A stretch of 64,000 bases of DNA from Struthio camelus (lineage: Eukaryota; Chordata; Aves; Struthioniformes; Struthionidae). The position numbers were made by a program, and so were the translations under genes. Shown here in pieces: positions 1-9,850 of the stretch. The DNA is taken from NCBI RefSeq assembly GCF_040807025.1, contig NC_090953.1:25342997-25406996 (forward strand), in the 5' to 3' direction. The notes under the pieces were generated by a model. That model saw only the letters and a list, made by a program, of their open reading frames with translations. It was not told the origin of the DNA and searched no databases. How positions within the stretch are numbered: the first letter of the stretch is position 1; every line of letters begins with the position of its first letter.

Positions 1-3000
1 AGCGTGCCCAGCCACATGACCCAGCTGCACCCCCAGCACCAGCGGATCCTGACCCAGCGCCAGCAGCAAGGTGGACAGGCACAGAGGTAAGGGGGTCCCG
101 GGACCCCTGGAGCAGGGGGTTGCTGCTGAGGGCCCTGGACAGTAACAGCAGCATGCTGTCTCCTATGTGACAGCATCTCCCCCAAGAAGCTGTGGTCCCC
201 TAAAGTGGATCCTTATGCCGGGCTCATGACCAGCAAGGAAAAGGACTGGGTCATCAAAGTGCAGATGATCCAGCTACAGAGCGAGAACATGGATGATGAC
301 TACTATTACCAGGTGAGTGGGGGGCAAACCCGGCTGGCCTTAGCCTAAAGCTCCTGCTGGGCAGATCCAGCAGCTTACCAGGGTGCTGTACTGTCCTCGA
401 TCTCCATGGCTGGGGCTTTCTAGCTTTGGCATCCAGAGGGTGCCTGGGCCCTTGGTGCTGAGGTCCGTCCAGCAAGGGGCTTGAAGTGGGCACAGGTAGA
501 CTTGGACCGTCCGGAGTGGTGCAGCCAGAGACTACTATCCTCGGGGCACAGCAGGGTCCTCCTGCCGGCTCACTCTGCCCTCTCCTCCTGGCTTTGTTAT
601 GCCTGTCCTTACAGACTTATTACCACCGGCTGGAGCGCAAGCAAGCAGAGGAGGAGCTGCTTGGTGGGCGCAACAAGCAGGAGCCCCCCAAGCTGGTCAC
701 ACCTTTTATCCAGAAAGTGGAGACTTATGACTCAGGTGAGGAGCTGGGGCAGAAGCGGGTGGGTGGACTGAGGCATGGGATGCACTCTCAGCATGTCCAC
801 CTCTTTTCCAGTGGTGCGCATCGCAGGCTCGCTGGGCCAGGTCGCTGTGTCCACCTGCTACAGCCCTCGCCGTGCCATCGATGCTGTGCACCATGCCCTT
901 GTGGAGGAGGTATGTGGGGGGGAGGCAGGGCTGCGGGTGCCCTGGATGCCTGGGAACACAGCTCTAAGCTTTCTCTAGACCTTGGAGCAGTTTAGCAGGA
1001 GCTTTTGGAGCTTCAGCAACATTGAGTCCAGGTGCTGCCCTGGCTCTGGATGCTGCCCTTAGCATGGGATGGGGCATGCAGACGGACTGGGTGGCACCTA
1101 GGTGGTGGCAGGCCCCCAGTGTGTCCCCTGTCGAGGGGTGGGATGGGGCTCTGGGCGGTCTGACGTGGCCGTGGCCTCCCCTGTGGGATTGCTCTGTATC
1201 CTGAAGCCGCGTCTGATCCCCAGGGAGCAGCTGGCCCAGCGCTCTGCCGACGGCGGTGTCTGGTGCTGGCTGTAACTGTGCCTTCCTTTCTCCCCTCCTG
1301 AAGGCTGCGGGGAGCCACCGGCTTCGAGCACTGCACAGGATTGAGAGGGTGAGTGGGCAGCAGCCTTGTTTCAGGGCCGGGGAACAGCTGGCTCAGGGCA
1401 GGATGAAGCAGATGCTTGTTTTCCCTCTGGGGAGCTCTGCCACGGCGACGCCTGGCTGGGTAGGGGTCCCAGATTACCTGGGGGCAGGAGGATGTTCCAA
1501 GCTGCCCCTTACTCTGTGCTGTTTCTCCAGCTGTTCCTGCAGCTGTTGGAAGTGGAGGAGACGCAGCGGAAGATGTCTCTGGCCCCAGAGGAGCAGCAGC
1601 CCTGCTTTCAGGAGCAGAAGAGCCAGGAAGTGGGGCGCATCTACCAGGCCCTGAAAATCAGGGCCTGTGGCAGTGAAGAGTGAGTCGTGTCATGGTGGGG
1701 GAAGTGGGCAGCACGTCCTGGCCCAAGTTGGGCTCTGACTGTCATGGGTGAGCAGGTCAGGGGTGATTTGAAGTCCTGGTGACTGGGGGGGGGAGGGGCG
1801 GCGCTGGATCTCTTCCTTGGTGTTGGTTCCTCTGCCAGGTGGGCAGTGGGACTCCAAGTCTTTATGGCCTGCATCAACAGAGCCTTCGTCCCTAGGGAGG
1901 CAGAGGATGAGTTCCTGCAAGTCCTGTGCGTACGGAAGGGCAAGAAGCTGACAGCACGGTTGCTACCCCACCTGGCCGGAGAGCAGGCAGAGAAGATCCT
2001 GCTGACCATCACCCACCACCTGCCCTTCCTCATGAAGAAGGACACGTTGGATGAGGCAAGCATCTCGAGCCAGGGCAGGGGGATCCTGTTGTTCTTCCTT
2101 GGGACGCTCTAGGGAAGAGGGATGCCATCTTCTTGGGTCCCAGTAAGGCCAGGGAGCTGGTGGGGTTGGTGTGAGGCAGGGGAGAAGAGGCTTCTGGGAC
2201 AGCTCTGGCTGTGAAGGGCAGGCTCTTGGCCTCCCTCCTTCCCCGGGGAGGAAGGGAAGGGTCCCCAGGAGGGATTAAACAAAGCAGTCCTGATTGCAGT
2301 TGCCCTTCAAGGGAGAGTGCTTTTGGCCCTTGCATCCCTGTGCAGGCATTGGGATGGGGCTCAGGTTTGGGGCTGCAGCTGTGATGGGTCAAACAGTCTC
2401 AGATCCCTGCTCTCCCCTCTGCCCTACCCAGTCTCTCCCCCTGCTCTATGGCCCTTTGAATGAGATGGTGGGCAGGACGACCTTTAGCAAGCTCATCGAG
2501 GTCCTGCAGGAGATGACCAGGCCTCTGCCAGAGTCCACCGAGCTCCCGCTCACCATGGCCTTGAGGAACCAGGTACGCAGCCCTGAGGAGAGGAGAGCCA
2601 CTTAGCATCCTAAGGCCTGTCGGGGATGCCACAGTGGTGGGGAATGGCTGTGACGCTCCTTGTTGTACTTCCCTGCAGTTTGGGATCTCTCTGCTCTACT
2701 GCCTGTTGAGTCATGGTGAGAAGCTACTGTCCTCCGACACGCCGCTGGAGCCACACAGTGGAGACTTTGAGAAATGGTGAGCGCTCTGTCCTGGCGGGGC
2801 TGAGACTTGCTGGCCAGCAGGGTGCTCACTAGCTCATTTGTGTCCCCAGGACTGACACTGTGTTCCTGGTTGCTCGGGAGCTGTCTCAAGTGCCCAAGGC
2901 TTCACTGGTGGAGCCTCTCTTCTTGCCCAGCAACCTTCTCTCACTCTTCTGCCGCTACCTGGACAAGCAGACCGTCCACCACCTGGAGGCCAAGATGGAG

Positions 3001-3744
3001 TAAGTATTGCCCGGACCCTGCCCAGCGTGTTCAGAAATGCTGCCCCTCTCTGTTCCCTCTTTGCCTCTGCGAACAGGCTGTGGCAGGGGTTGCAAGGGGA
3101 TCTGATGGGAACTGTGCCATGGGAGAGGAGCAGCATATTGTGTCTGCCCAGGCTTTCCCCCTGGAGGTGGCTGTGGGGCTGTGTTACAATAGATGCCAGG
3201 GGCTCGCTGGTCCCTTGGGAACCCCATCAACTACAAAAGCTTTGCCACTCCTGGCTGAGGTGGTTCTTGCAGCTTTGCTCCTGCCTGCACTTGGTGGTCA
3301 TGGGACGTTGCAGCTTGGTGCCAGGTTTTTGCTGTTGGGGTGAGCAGATTGTGGGCTGCCTCCTGAACCAGGGCTGTGCAATGCTGTACGGATCAGACCA
3401 AAGGTTCGTGTAGCCCAGTCAGCCTGAGATGGTTACTGGAGGCCAATGACAGCATGTCAAATTTGCAGCTTCCTGTAACACTTGCTCAGGCTTGAGCAGG
3501 CCTGAGGTGCTTGGTCTGGCTACATCCCTGTGGGATGAATCAGAGCGGTGCGGGATGATCCAGAAAGCAGTGGGGATCCCTCCAGTTCTTCAGCCAGGCA
3601 GTTCTAGGGCACTGCACCTTGGGGTGATTTGGCAGGCAGGCTCTGGACGGCTGCCGCCAGTGGGTATGACAAGCTAATGCTTTGACCCTGGCCTTTCCCC
3701 GCAGGTGCTCTCCACTGTCGTCGGAAGCTGCCATGCCATGCTGA
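1..3744 (+). CDS. PATL2: PATL2 (PAT1 homolog 2), 3' part, 11 exons in window
   Basis: Pat1-family protein that binds mRNA and represses translation in oocytes. Exons read as 1-86 (cut by the window edge), 174-312, 615-735, 812-909, 1304-1348, 1531-1679, 1896-2055, 2432-2572, 2679-2776, 2850-2999 and 3705-3744 (stop TGA 3742-3744). All phases join without a break and give 408 residues, against about 543 in the human protein, so roughly the first 130 are off-window. Diagnostic stretches are [55 protein letters not shown] and [16 protein letters not shown]. These fit PATL2 better than PATL1 (for example QVAVSTC and a short C-terminus). Introns are GT-AG except the one after 2055, which starts GC. 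The last exon adds only a short divergent tail ([13 protein letters not shown]) and is the least certain part. The preceding 705-bp intron holds an interspersed-repeat-like stretch. The gene symbol is from remembered family sequence. Confidence 0.93.
3362..3560. repeat. Possible old interspersed repeat in last PATL2 intron
   Basis: Contains the phrase gatcagaccaaaggttcgtg followed by tagcccagtcagcctgag and ggccaatgacagcatg. It resembles a widespread reptile/bird interspersed-repeat motif (gaccaaaggtccatctagcccagt... ggccaatgcca) that I recall but cannot assign to a named family without a repeat library. It is degraded, with no visible target-site duplications. Confidence 0.35.
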
Positions 3745-4080
3745 GGCTCCAGGAGAAGGATGAGAGCAGGGGCCAGCAGTGCTGGGAACGGGCTGGGGCC
3801 CGGTGCAATGACTTTGAACTACAAAGCAAACACTACCCTGGTGCGGGGCACTTTGGGTTAAGCCGGGCACTGGCAGGGCCGGTGCTCGAGGGCTGATCGT
3901 AGCCTGCCCCAGTGCCTGGGAGCACAGCACAGGGACACGGGTAACTTATTTGGGCCTCGCACCCTGCAACAACAAGCACTGGGTGTGAGGCAGGTCTGCA
4001 CAGGGGCGCTGGGAGCACCTGGGGGTGAGTGACTTTGTGTACAGCACTTGAAATAAAATAAAAAGGTGATTAACGAGCCC
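3745..4080 (+). other. PATL2: PATL2 3' UTR with poly(A) signals
   Basis: Follows the PATL2 stop codon. Two overlapping AATAAA hexamers lie at 4052-4057 and 4057-4062, giving a 3' UTR of about 330 nt if cleavage falls near 4,075-4,085. There are no other strong poly(A) signals nearby on this strand, which also supports the terminal exon lying just upstream. Confidence 0.7.
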
Positions 4081-5300
4081 CTCTGGCTCCTGGGGGAAGC
4101 CTGTGCTGTGTGTGAGTCCCCTGGCTCTGCTGTAAGCACAGGGGTCTGGGAGCCATAGCTTGGAGCCTGGGCACAGAGCAGCCCTGAACGAAGATCCCCA
4201 GCTGGCAGGGAGCCTATTGTTGTCAGCACGGACGGGATCTGAGTGCACAGGAAAGGCAGTAAAAGGGAAGAGGCAGGTGTAGGGGAATTGAGGGGACCCA
4301 GAAGGAGGATGAGGGGACTGAAGTGGGAGAGACCATGATGGGAAGGGAGCAGAAGGGCTCTGAGGACACACAGGGTTGGGAATAGAGGGGAGCTGAGCAC
4401 ACAAGGAAGGCAACAGGCTGGAACAAAATGGACATGGAAGGGAAGAACCGGCCAATGGAGGGGAAAGGAAGGAGTCAGAGCTTGTATGGAGAGGAAGAGC
4501 AGTGCGATGAGTGCAAAGGGGAAAGGAAAGATCAGTGCACACAGGAGGGGACATGCGGGGGATCTGAGTGTGCACAGAAAGGAAGGGGGAGATCTGAATG
4601 CACATGGTTGGGTACAAAGCACTTCTCTGCTGGGGTTGTGAAGACTGACTAGTCTAAAGGCTTGCGGACGTGGTCATGATGAAACACCTTGAAAAGTCAT
4701 GGCATCTTCCTTGACCTGTTTAGACTCGGTTACGCAGCTAGCGGTTAGGGGGTGCCTAAATGTAGGTGTTCAGTGTAACTGAAGAACCTCATCCTTGAGG
4801 TTCCTGCCTGGCTTCCAGGTGAACAGGGTGAGATTTCCCCCAACCCTGTGGTAGATCTGCTAGTGTCATGTCAACGTCTTGGATAACTGGGACATCTGAA
4901 ATGGCTTAGGACACCTATGTTTAAGCACTTGAACGTCCATGGCATATGCAGAGGCCTGATTTTGCCACCCAAAGCTTGCTGTATAGCCTAAAGAGAGGTT
5001 TGCACCAGAAAGAGGTGTTTCATCCTCAGATTGGGAGCTATCTGCATGTCCAAACTCCAATCGGGTGTAAATGAGGGTAAACTATTCATTTGAAGTAACA
5101 GGACCTACAAGAGACTTGCATTTCACGCATGGCAGCTAGAGGTCAGGCTGCACACTGTCAGTCATCCAGAAGAGCAATAGCTGACTAGCTCTAGGCACTG
5201 GAATTGGTGCTCTGAAGTTTGTGTAGATGACTACTATTCACAGATACATTTAAGCCAAATAGCTATCATGCTACTCTGTTGCTGATATACTGTTTTTAGG
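4081..5300. other. Intergenic; purine-rich degenerate stretch, no gene seen
   Basis: From about 4,250 to 4,610 the plus strand is strongly purine-rich, built of imperfect gggaagg / gagggga / gatctgagtgcacaggaaagg phrases, with the phrase gatctgagtg(t)gcaca recurring at about 4,227, 4,560 and 4,590. This reads as an old decayed low-complexity or minisatellite tract. The long open frames on the opposite strand have pyrimidine-biased codons and no recognisable domain. From 4,640 to 5,300 nothing is recognised. Confidence 0.5.
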
Positions 5301-5304
5301 GAAA

Positions 5305-5997
5305 CCTAATTGTTGTTCTTGCCGTTAACATGGACATTGCCCTCTGCACCTCAACTTGTTTCTGGAGATCTGGTATGTCTCTGTCACCCTGCCTGAGGTG
5401 CTGGTCACCTTTCTGTAGGGGGATACATCCATCTCTTTCACAGGTTGTGCTGCACAGATGTATTTATTTCTGTTCTTTGGGGCAGCTGAGGGCTGCCTCT
5501 TAGCTGATATAATACCTGAACACAATGTGGATGTGTGGCATCCTCGTGGCTATTGGACACACTGCATACCTCTTCTCGGTACCTTTCAGAGGTGCTCAAT
5601 CACTTCTTCTGTGAGATCCAGCCAGTGCTGAGGCGTGGGGACGCTCAGTGGAATGAACTCCAGATCAATCTGGCTGCTGCCGTTATCATCCCGATGCCTT
5701 TTGTGCTCATCTTGGTGTCCTGCAGCTTCATCACTTCCTCTGTCCTCAAAATCAGGTCTGCCAAGGGAAGGTACAAAGCATTCTCCACTTGTTCCTCACA
5801 CCTTACCACAGTGACATTATTCTGTAGCATTATTCATTGTGCTGTGAAACAGCAATGTTTCATCTACGTCTGCTCCAAATCCAGCTATTCCCTGGCTGTG
5901 AACAAGGTGCTCTCTCTGTGACTCCCTGATGACTCCTGTCCTGAACCCCATCATCTACAGCCTCAGGAACAAGGAGGTGAAAGGGGCTTCCCATTAG
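5305..5997 (+). pseudogene. Olfactory receptor pseudogene (class II, OR6/OR10-like)
   Basis: Remains of a seven-transmembrane odorant receptor, read across shifting frames. About 5,338-5,420 gives LEIWYVSVTLPEVLVTFL (after TM2). About 5,420-5,510 gives FTGCAAQMYLFLFFGAAEGC (TM3). 5,535-5,918 is the longest open piece, with LNHFFCEI, a TM5-like IIPMPFVLILVSCSFI and the typical KAFSTCSSHLTTVTLF before TM6. About 5,938-5,997 carries the family-typical LNPIIYSLRNKEVKGA tail and a stop. The initiator Met, TM1 and the MAYDRYVAIC motif at the end of TM3 are absent. There is an in-frame stop near 5,420 and at least two frame breaks, including one near 5,920. At about 230 recognisable codons against the usual 310, it cannot make a receptor. 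It looks like a single stray copy, with no sister gene in the window. Confidence 0.88.
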
Positions 5998-5999
5998 AA

Positions 6000-8640
6000 G
6001 GGAATGAAGCTATTTCACCCCAAATCCTAGGTCAATTCCTGTCGGCTGAACAACCATCTACCGCTATGTCAGTTCAAAAGAGGCACTGGCATGTCAGCAA
6101 GCGTATAGGAAAGAACAGCAAGAGGATTTAGGAAAGAAGAGGTTCATTTCACCCACTCTCAGGAAAGCAACTTGGGTGTCTGGTGGTGTGGTAGGCACAC
6201 CTCTCCTCCAGCCTCCATTTCAGAACATGCGTGTCTGCTTTGGCCTGAAGTCTTAGCTGCTAGCCACCCTTAGAAACACTGATGGAGCTGTATCAACTCT
6301 TGTGTGCTTTCCCTGAAGGGGCAATAATATTTCATAATGCACATAGTTTCTTTGCAGCTGAAAAGCAGAAGGATGTTTGGCAGCTGGAAAACATTCCAGG
6401 CAGCAGGTCCTTCTGCTAGTCTTTCCCTATAAGAAGAAACCACAGAGAACAGCAGTATAGTCTATGCAATAGAAATCCGGTGCTCAGAAAGTAAAACCAA
6501 TAACACTTAAATTAACATTTACTTTAAAGTTCTAGTAAGTTTTCCACACATTAATTTCAAAAATAAATAATACTTCCCTATCTGTAGTGTGTTGGGACAG
6601 CACCACAGAGTGAAACCAATGGTTTCAATCAAGTGAGACCGTCTGGGATGACACCTGCATGGTGACCTACCTGTAAGCAAAAGAACGTTGTCACTACCAG
6701 GCTTGTACAGAAGACACCTTTTCTGCAGTTTCCACAGGCAGAAAAAAAAAAAGGAACTGATGTCGCAAACAGTCCTGAGATGGAACAAGAACTCATTTAT
6801 AAGAAGGAGGATGCCACTGAGGCCTTTGAGATAAGGATATACAGTGTTATGTTTTTGGTTTGCAAAGGAGCCGAGCACAGAGCTAGCACAAACACTCCTC
6901 AACAGATGGGCAGGAATAACAAAGGAGAAACGGGACATACAACGCACTTGCGCTCACATATGAAAACAAATGCTCCAACTTAGAAGGGTGCAGACCAGAC
7001 TCAGGCATGTTCCTGCTATCTACCAGACTTTGTTTCCTCATTTCAGGAGATTGTTCTTAAATATGAAGGAAAATCCCTGCCTCTGTGGCTGTTTTCTGAT
7101 GAAGTATCCACATCACTCAGTTTTAAGCACCTTAGTTATGGAATTCATTTTCCTAGGTGCTGCTGTTCAGTAGAAAAAGGTAACCTCTCTGAAGGGCAAT
7201 GCAGGGAACAACCAGAGGAACAAATTCTGCTGCTGTATATAACGATTAAATGCCTACTGCTCCTAGCCCTGCCATCGTGGTTCCCCCAGCCCTTCCCTCT
7301 GCAATGCCTCTGCTATCCCAGTCCTGCCAGTTCAGAGGAAAAGACCAAACCAGGAACCTCCTGAACCTCAAGCAGAGCAGAAGCCAGCTCCTGCGCTGGG
7401 GAGGGACTAACACCTGCATCGATGCAGGCTGGGGGCTAACCAGCCCTGGAGGGGACCAGCACAGCCCTGGGGTGGGGAGTCCCTGGGCTGGGGTAGCAGA
7501 CAGCCCCAGATAGTGGTAGGAAAGGGAGACAATGGTCCTCGGGCACAAAGGAGGTGCACCGGGTGTAAGATCCAGAGGGTGACGAGGAATGACGCTGCTG
7601 CTCTCTGCTGCAGCACCTGTGGCTGCACAGTTTGTAGGTGCTACCTGGGGGTTTCTCCTGTTGCCTCTCCCCACGTGCACCTGTAGCACCTACCCCCTCC
7701 TTGGGCAGTGAGCTCCCCAGCTCCGCTCCCAGCTGCACAAAGAAACGTTTCCTTGGTTTCAAACCTGGTTCTTCCCCGCTTCCTTCAGTTCCCAGGCCCT
7801 TGTACTGGGAAAGAGCTTGACCGATCAACCTGTCCTCTTGCGCTGACCCTGACTCCAGAGCTCATGCAGTATTCGAGATACAGAGGGCCCACAGGCTTAC
7901 ATAAAGACCTCAGCTTCCCTCTCCTACCATCTCATGCCTGCTCTCCACCCCTTCTGAGCTGACTTTTGCATGAAAGCATCTCCTCTCTCCCAGCTGTCGC
8001 TCCTGACAGCTCAGAGCCAGTTTGACATGTGACATAATTGTTTCCTGTGAACATTCATCTGCTTTGGATTTCGCCCAGCGTCTTATTGCACAGCCCGAAG
8101 TCCCAGGGGCCTGTCTGTGGTTTTCAATGGCCAGATGGTGTCTTGCTTCCCGGTGTAGGTGCCCACTGCTCTCGCCAGCAAGTCCTGTCCCCTCCCTGCT
8201 CAGAGCCTTGTTAGGGCCCGGCTGAGCGGTGCAGACCTCGCAGGGCTCGGGTGACACCTCTCTGCTGCAACAGCTTTCTCCCATTTTAACCAGTTATTTA
8301 TCCACATCAGGCCCTTCTCCCTTATCCCAGAGCTTCTTAAAAGCCGTGGGGAAGTCGAGGTTGTCTCAGCTGGCTCTACGCAACCGTGCTCCTTCAGAGG
8401 ACAGCAGGTCCTGCGCTGGAGCCAGTCCTCAAGGGCCTCGTCTAGGAAAGTGAGACGCAGATCAAGCAGTCCCGCTCCTCTGCCCTTGAGCTGCTGGTTT
8501 TGCAAGGCTCAGAGGGCTTCGGAGGGGTTTCCTCGTCCTTCCTCGCCCTGACCTGCTCGTTCTCCTCTGTCGGGCTACCCAATCTGGCAGCTCCCGAAGA
8601 GGAAATCCTCAAACCGAGCGGGCAGGAGGTACCCGAAGAC
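6000..8640. other. Intergenic between OR pseudogene and SNX1 CpG island; no gene seen
   Basis: About 2.6 kb of ordinary mixed-composition DNA with a short A run near 6,739. Several overlapping open frames around 7,250-7,830 on both strands have proline/serine-rich, low-information translations and no recognised domain. They are most simply chance frames in GC-rich sequence. Distal SNX1 regulatory DNA could lie here, but nothing specific can be identified. Confidence 0.5.
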
Positions 8641-9850
8641 ACCAGGCGATGCGGTTTCCAGCCGGCTGAAGCGCAGCGGGGGGCAGCCGGTGCCCGTTCG
8701 GACTAACGCCGCCACAGGGGCCAGGGGCGTCCGGCCGCCGAGCGCTCCTCGAGGAGGAGTTCGTTAGCAAAACCTCCGCCGCGGAGGGCGCGGGGCCCGC
8801 CGGCCTGGCGACGCGCCTCGAGCCCCGGCAGGCGGGAAACGGCCCGGGGCCGGGTGCCCTCCCCCGGGGCAGGAGACGGACCCCCCAAAACACCCGCCAG
8901 ACGCCGGTTGGGAGCGAGGGGCCGGGGTGACCGGTGCCTCGGGGCGGCGAGGGACGAGGGGCTTTTGCGCAAGCAGGGTCGCAGCTGAGGCAACGGCCAC
9001 CGCACTTGGGGCGTGGAGGGGGCGCAGGGCTGGCCGCCCTCCCCGCGCAGAGCCCCGGGGCCTGCTCGCGGGGTGTGGGGCAGGGGCTGGCCCCGGCCCG
9101 GCCCGGTTCGGGGGCCGCGGCCCGGCCCGGCCCGGCCCCGCTGCGGCGCTCCGGGGCCGCCGCGTCCCCACGGGCCCCTCAGCCCGGGGCCGGCGCTGGG
9201 CTCGCCCATTGCCCCCAGAGGGGACGCGCCCCTCCCCCCTTCCGCTGGTGCAATGGTACGGCCCAGCGGGCCTCCCGCTCCCTCCTCCCTCCCCGCCGAG
9301 CTCGTGGCCGTTTCCATGGGGAGGGAGCGACGCCCGCCAGAGGGAGGGAAAGGCGGCGCTCATTGGCTGCCTTTGGCCGGGGAGGGCGGAGAAGGCGGAC
9401 GCTCCAGCCAATCCTGAGGCTCTCGGCTCCTCCGGCCCCGCCCCGCCAGCCACGACCCCGCCCCGAAGCTTAAGGCGGCGGCGGCGGTTTCCGCCGCGGG
9501 TGTCGCAGGCGGAAGCGGTGGCGGCAGCGCGCGCGGACATGGCGTCGGGCGGCGCCTGCGGCTCCGGCTCCCCCTCCCCGGCCGAGCGCCTCCCCCCGCC
9601 CTTCCCCGAGCCCCGCGGCGACGGCGACGCGCCGGGGGCGGCCGACAGCGACACGGAGGGCGAGGACATCTTCACCGGCCCCGTGAGTGCGGGGCGGGGG
9701 GGCAGGCCCGGCCCCGGCTCGGGGGTGGGTCTCGCTCCGGTTCCCTCCGGTGCTTCCTGGCGGCCGGGGCCGGGCAGCGAGCAGGCCGGAGCGGCTCCCG
9801 GTGGTGGTGTCGGGGCGAGAGCGCCCGGTCCCTGCCCGGAGCAGGGATGG
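8640..9850. promoter_or_regulatory. SNX1: CpG island and promoter of SNX1
   Basis: Sharp rise in G+C and CpG density from about 8,640, running through the SNX1 first exon into intron 1. Close to the gene there is an inverted CCAAT box (attgg, 9362-9366) and a direct CCAAT box (9408-9412), about 45 bp apart, followed by GC boxes (ccccgcc, 9434-9470) and no TATA box. This is a typical housekeeping promoter. The transcription start is probably within about 9,430-9,500. The island boundaries are estimated by eye. Confidence 0.75.

Noticed and set aside
1-3744. PATL1 as the identity of the first gene
   Set aside because: Key segments ([40 protein letters not shown]) fit PATL2 better, and the exon-encoded length from the conserved core to the stop also matches PATL2.
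3858-4622. 254-codon minus-strand open frame downstream of PATL2
   Set aside because: It lies in a purine-rich low-complexity tract, so the minus strand reads as Ser/Pro/Leu. There is no domain, and another frame is equally open.
7246-7828. Overlapping open frames of about 75-147 codons on both strands near 7.2-7.8 kb
   Set aside because: Low-information Pro/Ser/Gly-rich translations, open on both strands in moderately GC-rich DNA, with no splice-supported or domain-supported gene.
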